In this document: positions 14,745 through 18,956 of the stretch, in pieces
Position numbering within the stretch: position 1 is the first letter of the stretch
How the letters are laid out: each line of letters opens with the position of its first letter
DNA from: JANNMJ01 sp031397815
Lineage (GTDB): Bacteria > Bacteroidota > Bacteroidia > Cytophagales > Hymenobacteraceae
Direction of reading: 5' to 3'
DNA length: 18,956 nucleotides
Assembly: GCA_031397815.1 (NCBI GenBank)
Contig: JANNMJ010000162.1
Span: 1-18,956, forward strand
The notes under the pieces: generated by a model
What the model saw: the letters and a program-made list of their open reading frames with translations, nothing else
Database searches by the model: none
Told to the model about the DNA's origin: nothing
Made by a program: the position numbers and the translations under genes

Positions 14745-15086
14745 ATGAAGAAATCTGAAATCCGCTTCTCCATCGCTCTCGATGAGCAGCGCATCCCCGA
14801 AGCCATCTCGTGGCAGGCTACCGACCAAGGCGAGCAAATCAACTTCGCGAAGGCCATCAACATCTCCCTCTGGGACCGCGAAGACACCGGAACCCTCAAA
14901 ATCGACCTCTGGACGAAGGATATGCCCGTCGATGAGATGAAGGATTTCTACGTCGATACCATCGCCGCAATGAGCCAAAGCCTCTACACGGCGACGGGCG
15001 ACGAGCAAATGGCCGAAAAAATCCGCACCTTCTGCCGCGAGCTGAAAGAGCATCTCCAGCAGGAGCGCGCCAACCGGCAGGAATAG
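14745..15086 (+). CDS. gldC: Gliding motility protein GldC
   Basis: This small 113-residue protein starts MKKSEIRFSIALDEQRIPE, matching GldC, with the conserved ISWQATD and LWDREDTGTLKIDLWTKDMP stretches. GldC is a small protein without a signal peptide, conserved in Bacteroidota and reported in Flavobacterium gliding loci; its molecular job is unresolved. The frame extends nine codons upstream, but the family start supports the ATG at 14745. It is a single gene, divergent from EEP gene 2 and convergent with the next gene, and it ends at a strong hairpin. It is separate from gldAFG. Confidence 0.9.
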   Translation: MKKSEIRFSIALDEQRIPEAISWQATDQGEQINFAKAINISLWDREDTGTLKIDLWTKDMPVDEMKDFYVDTIAAMSQSLYTATGDEQMAEKIRTFCRELKEHLQQERANRQE

Positions 15087-15115
15087 CGCACTCGCTCCGA
15101 TTCGCGCAACCCCTA

Positions 15116-15163
15116 AAAGCATCAACGGCCGACTTCCATTTGGAAGTCGGCCGTTGATGCTTT
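15116..15163. terminator. 22-bp bidirectional terminator hairpin
   Basis: A perfect 22-bp stem (15116-15137 with 15142-15163) has an ATTT loop. It includes AGCATCAACGGCCGACTTCC and its complement. The stem begins with AAA and ends with TTT, so it can serve both the plus-strand gldC and the convergent minus-strand gene ending at 15187. Confidence 0.75.
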
Positions 15164-15186
15164 GAAGCTTATCAGACCAGAAGCCG

Positions 15187-15747
15187 TTACTGCTTCCCCT
15201 GCCGCAAAGTCGGCTCAGCGGTCGACGTTTTCAGCTCCACGTTGTTCGTTTGGCCGGGGACGGCCACTTGCTCATCGGCGGTGGGGCGGCGGTTGCTGCC
15301 TTGCATCTGCGCGATGAACTGCTTGTCGTAGGAGTAAAAATCAGCCCGTGCCTCGTAATAATCCGAGTATTGGCTGGTGCTGAAGAGGGAGCGGAGGTCG
15401 CGTTCCTGCTCCTGGCAAAGGCCGTGGCAATCGTCCTCGACCTTCTTGGGGTTGGCGGCGTGGGCGCGCTCGATTTCAAACATCCGCTTCGCTTTCTCGC
15501 GGTTGAGGGCGCGGAGCTTCGACGTTTGATAGTTGTTGAGGTGAAGCTGCTGCGCCATCTTATCGGTCAGGCGGTTGGCGCGGGCAATGGCTTCGGCGTC
15601 GGGCCGGTTGCTCGTGACGACGGCCAGTATCTTCTTATCCGACTTGTTCGCTGAGGTCGGCGAATCTTGCGATTGCGCCACGGCTCCGGCGCTGGTGAGC
15701 AGACCAAAGCAGGCGGCGAGGAGGGCGGTTTTCATGGGCAGTTTCAT
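15187..15747 (-). CDS. Exported small protein, Spy/CpxP-like helical repeat
   Basis: This 186-residue protein begins with a signal peptide MKLPMKTALLAACFGLLTSAGAVAQ, probably cleaved after AVA. The middle (about 55-130) is charged and helical, with LTDKMAQQLHLNNYQTSKLRALN. This resembles the LTxxQ helical proteins (Spy/CpxP) and small DUF proteins common in Hymenobacter. It has two cysteines close together in DDCHGLCQ. The C-terminal third is low-complexity. It is probably periplasmic; the function is unknown and the family link is by pattern only. A second ATG (15733-15735) is an alternative start. Confidence 0.7.
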   Translation of the reverse strand: MKLPMKTALLAACFGLLTSAGAVAQSQDSPTSANKSDKKILAVVTSNRPDAEAIARANRLTDKMAQQLHLNNYQTSKLRALNREKAKRMFEIERAHAANPKKVEDDCHGLCQEQERDLRSLFSTSQYSDYYEARADFYSYDKQFIAQMQGSNRRPTADEQVAVPGQTNNVELKTSTAEPTLRQGKQ

Positions 15748-15877
15748 CAGCAGTATCAGGTGAAGGAAAGACAGAAATTGACTCCGGACGCTTACGCAGC
15801 GGGCACCGTTTGGCGGAGAATTCCGGCGGCGCTTGACGCGTGTTCTATCAGCTAAGACGAAAACCGGACCGTTTGGT

Positions 15878-16162
15878 TTAAGCCGTGCGCCCTAATTGCC
15901 GGAAACCACGCAGTAAAATTGTCAAATCGAGGCGCGGGGAATAGTCTTTTGCGTAGAGCACTTCCAAGCGGCGGCGGGTGGCCTCGTCGAGCGGAGCCGG
16001 TCCGGCGGGGCGGTCGGCGGGGGAGAGGACGGCGCGGCGGCGGGCCGTCGGTGCGGGGGCTACCTCATGGCGCAGCCCGACCCACGAAAGCTGCCCTGTG
16101 AGCACGCCAAAGCAGTTTCGGAGGAAACCGAGACGGTCGCGGACGAACCAAATCAGCACCGG
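15878..16162 (-). pseudogene. Detached C-terminal tail of the glycosyltransferase (after an in-frame TAG)
   Basis: The 94 codons after the TAG at 16163-16165 stay open in the same frame (P-VLIWFVRDRLGFLRNC...). They carry VLTGQLSWVGLRHE, which resembles the SLVGPRP region of bacterial sugar transferases (PF02397), and DYSPRLDLTILLRGF, which resembles the WSLWLDLKILL end of that family. A GTG at 16157-16159 could be a secondary start, but no other signal supports separate translation. It is best read as the end of the gene at 16163-18004, possibly reached by readthrough or restored by one base change. Confidence 0.75.
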
Positions 16163-18004
16163 CTAGAGCGTCAGCAATACCGCCGCCAACCCGAGGTTCA
16201 GGAGGCGTTGCGCGCGCTGCTGGGCGGGCTTGTAGAGGTTCAGCTCGACGGTGAGCGTGTAATAATCACCGGGGGAATTTTTCGAGCTGGAGCCGATGAT
16301 GTATTCCGACGCTTCCGGCAGAATCTTGTACTCCACGGGCCGCGTGTGGCTCTGCACCATCGCCTCGATGATGCGCGAGGAGGGCAGGTCGCGTCCGCAG
16401 AAAATCACCTCATCCAGCTCATACAGGTCGATAATCTCGTCGAGCTGCGAGAGGCGTCCGAGCAGTCCTTCGGCGCCCGGCCGGGCTTCCGGGTGGGGCG
16501 TGAGCGCGGTGAAACCGGACGCTTCCTCCGGCTCGATGCTGCCCACAACATCCGCTTTCACGCGGGCGTGGTCGAGGAGATGCTGCACGCGGGCCACTTC
16601 CGCCGCCGACCCCACCACCGCCAACCGCCGCGTGCGGCGCTCGCCGAGGCGCAATTCGCCGTGCCGCAGGTAGCCCGTAATCAGCCGTCGCAACACCAGC
16701 GCGCCCACCGCCCAAGCGCCGCCGAGGACGATGAGCGCCTTCGAGAAGCGCCACGCGTCCAAGAAGTTCGAGATGGCGGAGATGAAGAGCGTGCCGATAG
16801 CGACGCCCCGCACCACGCGCCCGGCGCGCGGCGAATCATCGTCGTAACCGCCGCTGAGGTACGTGCTGAGCAGCCAGACCGCGATGTACGCGGGCACCGC
16901 GACGGTGAGGTACTGCGTCGGGTACGGGCCGGGCACGTACTTATGGTTCTGCTCCCAGTACTGCTTCAGGAAAATCATCCCCCCGAAAATCATCCCCGCA
17001 TCGAGGGCGGCGGGCAGCAAGGTCGCCGCCACGCGCCGCCCGACGGCCAGTCCCGCCCGCACCCAAATCGCGAGATTGATGAGTACCCCGAACGTGGTGG
17101 CGTAGCGCGGTGCAAAGTGCTTCCGCGCAAAAATGACCATCGCCCGGTAGAAAACGCGCACGTAGTTCACCGTGGTGCGCTTCGTGCTCTCGCCCTTGTA
17201 ATGGATGATGCGCGTGCCGGGGAAGTAGACGTTCGTCCAGCCGCCGAGGCGGAGGCGCCACGAGAGGTCAATGTCTTCGCCGTACATGAAATAGTCTTCG
17301 TCGAGCAGCCCGACCTGGTCGAGGGCTTCCTTGCGGAGCAGCATAAAAGCGCCGCTCAGTACGTCGATTTCGTGGGTTTCGTCGGGCGAGAGGTAGCCGA
17401 GGTGATACCCGGCGAACTGCTTGGAGCGCGGGAAAAGCGCGCTCAGCCCGAACATCTTGCAGAACGCGACCCACGGAGTGGGCAGGCCGCGCTTGCTTTC
17501 GGGCAGGAAATCGCCGTGCCCGTCGAGCATCTTCACGCCCAAACCGCCCACCTTCGGGTGTGCATCCATATACGCCACCACCTGCCGGAAAGTATCTTCC
17601 GCGACCACCGTATCCGGGTTCAGCAAAAGCTGATGACGGCCCGTGGCGATGCGCAACGCCTGATTATTGGCCCGCGAAAAGCCGACGTTATCGACGTTCG
17701 CAATAAGGTGCGCTTCCGGAAACCGCTCCCGCACCATCGCGACGGAGTTATCAACCGACGCGTTATCGACGACGAACACCTCAACGCGCAGGCCGTCGGC
17801 GGCCCGACGGACGCTCAGGAGCGCCTGCTCCAGAAAATAGGCGACGTTGTAAGAGACGATAACGACCGACAGGTCTACAGGCAATTCCTCTTCCTGCTGA
17901 CGCTGACCGGCGACGATAATGGGCGGCACGCTGCAAATATCGGCACGCGGACGGGGCCGTTCCGCCCGCGCGATGAGGCGGTTAAGGGAGCATCGGCAGC
18001 GCAT
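16163..18004 (-). CDS. Family 2 glycosyltransferase with membrane and sugar-transferase-like regions, ended by in-frame amber codon
   Basis: The 613 residues begin with a GT-A domain: DLSVVIVSYN (44-53), VVDNAS (78-83), LNPDT (128-132), SGAFMLLRKEA (217-227) and YGEDIDLSWR (241-250), all typical of GT2 rhamnosyl/surface-glycan transferases. Hydrophobic segments follow (about 305-445). Next comes a Rossmann-like region with LAVVGSAAEVARVQ and VIFCGRDLPSS. The last residues, LLNLGLAAVLLTL, enter a membrane segment that is cut by TAG. The expected reading continues LTL-S-PVLIW. It probably builds surface polysaccharide. Start uncertain: the first 40 residues are arginine-rich, and TTG at 17882-17884 (41 codons in) is an alternative. 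It overlaps the preceding gene by 23 bases. Confidence 0.88.
   Translation of the reverse strand: MRCRCSLNRLIARAERPRPRADICSVPPIIVAGQRQQEEELPVDLSVVIVSYNVAYFLEQALLSVRRAADGLRVEVFVVDNASVDNSVAMVRERFPEAHLIANVDNVGFSRANNQALRIATGRHQLLLNPDTVVAEDTFRQVVAYMDAHPKVGGLGVKMLDGHGDFLPESKRGLPTPWVAFCKMFGLSALFPRSKQFAGYHLGYLSPDETHEIDVLSGAFMLLRKEALDQVGLLDEDYFMYGEDIDLSWRLRLGGWTNVYFPGTRIIHYKGESTKRTTVNYVRVFYRAMVIFARKHFAPRYATTFGVLINLAIWVRAGLAVGRRVAATLLPAALDAGMIFGGMIFLKQYWEQNHKYVPGPYPTQYLTVAVPAYIAVWLLSTYLSGGYDDDSPRAGRVVRGVAIGTLFISAISNFLDAWRFSKALIVLGGAWAVGALVLRRLITGYLRHGELRLGERRTRRLAVVGSAAEVARVQHLLDHARVKADVVGSIEPEEASGFTALTPHPEARPGAEGLLGRLSQLDEIIDLYELDEVIFCGRDLPSSRIIEAMVQSHTRPVEYKILPEASEYIIGSSSKNSPGDYYTLTVELNLYKPAQQRAQRLLNLGLAAVLLTL
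17934..17941 (-). promoter_or_regulatory. Weak -7-like element inside the 5' part of the glycosyltransferase frame
   Basis: The minus-strand GATATTTG differs from TAnnTTTG at its start. It lies 50 bases upstream of the TTG at 17882-17884. If real, it supports the shorter start, because transcription would begin after the ATG at 18004. Confidence 0.25.
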
Positions 18005-18713
18005 CGGGCAGACCCCGGGCCGCCGACGCCGAATCAGGCGCTGATCGGCGCCAGTACCAGAGCGGCCCGAGCTTCTGGAGACGGCGCTTTTGCTGCGTCC
18101 AGTACAGGCTGGCGTCGGTGTCAGGGGGGAGGTAAAGCACTTCCACGCCGTTCGCCAAGCCGAAGCGCATCGGGTGGCCTTCCTTGGAAACGCACGCGCT
18201 CACCGACCGCAGATAGCGCGGCGGCGCCCGGAAGGCGTTAGGCACGTTAAACTCCTTGAAAAGCGTCACGGTTTCGGCCGCCCATTGCGCAAACGTGGCC
18301 TCTGCGCGCTGCACGGGCACTTGAAACAGCGTAGCAAGCTGTTGGCGCCGGAGCGAGTCGGGCCGGGCGCGCCGCATAAGCGCGTGCTGCGTGGTGGGCC
18401 AGTCGGAGTAATAATACGTGAGGTCGGAGGTGCCACGTCGGCCTTCCACATCCACCACTTCGGCGCAGAAGCTCAACGCATACACGTAGCCGAGAACGGT
18501 CACGTCGCGTTGCACCACCGGCCGCACCACGCGGATGCTCACGCCGTCGAACGCGGCTAAATCGCGGCGGTGGTTTTGGTCATAAAACGTCCGGGCGATG
18601 ATTTCGGCGGCTTCTTTGCGCGCTACTGGTTCCTCGCAACTCACCGCGAGAAAGCCCGCGCCAGTCAGGAAGGCGCTGAAAAGGAATGAGCGGAAAGATG
18701 GCAAGCGGGTCAA
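17982..18713 (-). CDS. Hypothetical lipoprotein
   Basis: This 243-residue protein begins with a lipoprotein-type signal: FRSFLFSAFLTGAGFLAVSC, with a likely lipidated Cys26. No domain was recognised. The body has a GRRGTSDLTYYYSDWPT segment and an aromatic C-terminal stretch (SLYWTQQKRRLQKLGPLWYW). It is likely anchored in the inner or outer membrane. The start codon of this frame is TTG (18711-18713), with no ATG before an upstream in-frame stop, so the start is provisional. It overlaps the glycosyltransferase frame by 23 bases, which suggests co-transcription. Confidence 0.65.
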   Translation of the reverse strand: MTRLPSFRSFLFSAFLTGAGFLAVSCEEPVARKEAAEIIARTFYDQNHRRDLAAFDGVSIRVVRPVVQRDVTVLGYVYALSFCAEVVDVEGRRGTSDLTYYYSDWPTTQHALMRRARPDSLRRQQLATLFQVPVQRAEATFAQWAAETVTLFKEFNVPNAFRAPPRYLRSVSACVSKEGHPMRFGLANGVEVLYLPPDTDASLYWTQQKRRLQKLGPLWYWRRSAPDSASAARGLPDALPMLP

Positions 18714-18803
18714 CGGCAGAGAATAGAATCGGCAGGTAAAGCGGGAGGAGTTTCGTCAGCATACGTAAAGCAGTTCCAGTTGGATTTGCACGGCCATTTG
18801 ACG

Positions 18804-18850
18804 CGGGGGCTCTGGCCCCGTGTCGGCTATTTGCAGGTCTCTTGACCTGC
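18804..18850. repeat. Two small hairpins upstream of the lipoprotein gene
   Basis: CGGGG (18804-18808) pairs with CCCCG (18816-18820), and GCAGGTC (18833-18839) pairs with GACCTGC (18844-18850, TCTT loop). They are followed by the dispersed repeat copy 3. The 243-bp right edge (18714-18956) shows no gene. Confidence 0.5.
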
Positions 18851-18875
18851 CAGTTAGCGCGCGTGACCAGCCAAC

Positions 18876-18902
18876 GTAGGGGCGTGGCCTTGTGCCCGCC
18901 CG
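18876..18902 (-). repeat. Dispersed repeat copy 3 (inverted)
   Basis: This contains GTAGGGGCG and GCCTTGTGCCCGCCC. Its reverse complement matches 12063-12089 with one mismatch in 27 bases. Unlike the other two copies it lies in a spacer and not at a stop codon. Confidence 0.8.
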
Positions 18903-18956
18903 CAGGCGGTTGAGCTTAACGCGCAATAGCGATGCGTGATAATGGGCGGTCCACAG

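Noticed and set aside
16067..18241. 724-codon plus-strand frame, the second longest in the window
   Set aside because: It is antisense to the glycosyltransferase and part of the lipoprotein gene, very rich in Arg, Glu and His, and has no recognisable motif; the GT2 motifs on the other strand are decisive.
18580..18762. 60-codon ATG-started frame at the start of the lipoprotein gene
   Set aside because: It begins with a signal-like MLTKLLPLYLPILF but is in another frame and ends within the lipoprotein gene; it could hint at a frameshift at the 5' end, but the in-frame TTG start already gives a good lipoprotein signal.

Overview
The window looks like a chromosomal segment of a GC-rich Bacteroidota bacterium of the Cytophagales, probably Hymenobacter or a close relative. 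This is inferred from gene content: a GldA/GldF/GldG gliding-type ABC transporter, GldC, DUF4290 and DUF4340 proteins and a Bacteroidota-style DnaN. It is also supported by TAnnTTTG-like -7 elements and the lack of clear Shine-Dalgarno sequences. No rRNA, tRNA or CRISPR array was seen.

Layout. The left edge (1-134) is the C-terminal end of an IS30-family transposase. Next, on the minus strand, come a DUF4290 gene and murA (234-2351), separated by a block of inverted CACATC/GATGTG words. Upstream of them is a PcrA/UvrD helicase gene (2536-4797). A compact minus-strand module (4928-5858) holds a PIN-domain VapC-like toxin preceded by two related small antitoxin-like proteins, with two adjacent palindromes in front of it. 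The plus strand from 6129 to 11967 carries gldA, gldF, gldG, a DUF4340 gene and dnaN; dnaN has its own promoter and a strong terminator.

The minus strand from 12086 to 14625 holds two tandem paralogous secreted or lipoprotein endonuclease/exonuclease/phosphatase (EEP) genes. Each one's TAG stop lies inside a copy of a dispersed repeat. gldC (14745-15086, plus) is divergent from them and ends at a 22-bp hairpin shared with a convergent small periplasmic protein gene. The right part, on the minus strand, has a lipoprotein gene (17982-18713) overlapping a large family-2 glycosyltransferase gene. An in-frame amber codon at 16163-16165 splits the latter into 613 codons and a 94-codon tail. The right edge (18714-18956) contains small hairpins and an inverted third copy of the dispersed repeat.

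How the genes fit together. Most are housekeeping or envelope functions: peptidoglycan precursor synthesis (MurA), DNA repair (PcrA), replication clamp (DnaN), gliding or secretion-linked ABC transport (GldAFG, GldC) and surface glycan synthesis (the glycosyltransferase). The toxin-antitoxin module between pcrA and gldA, the IS30 end and the dispersed repeats are the accessory elements. The points most worth checking are the paired antitoxin paralogues with their operator-like palindromes, the amber-interrupted glycosyltransferase with a degenerate sugar-transferase tail, and the repeat that supplies stop codons to both EEP genes.
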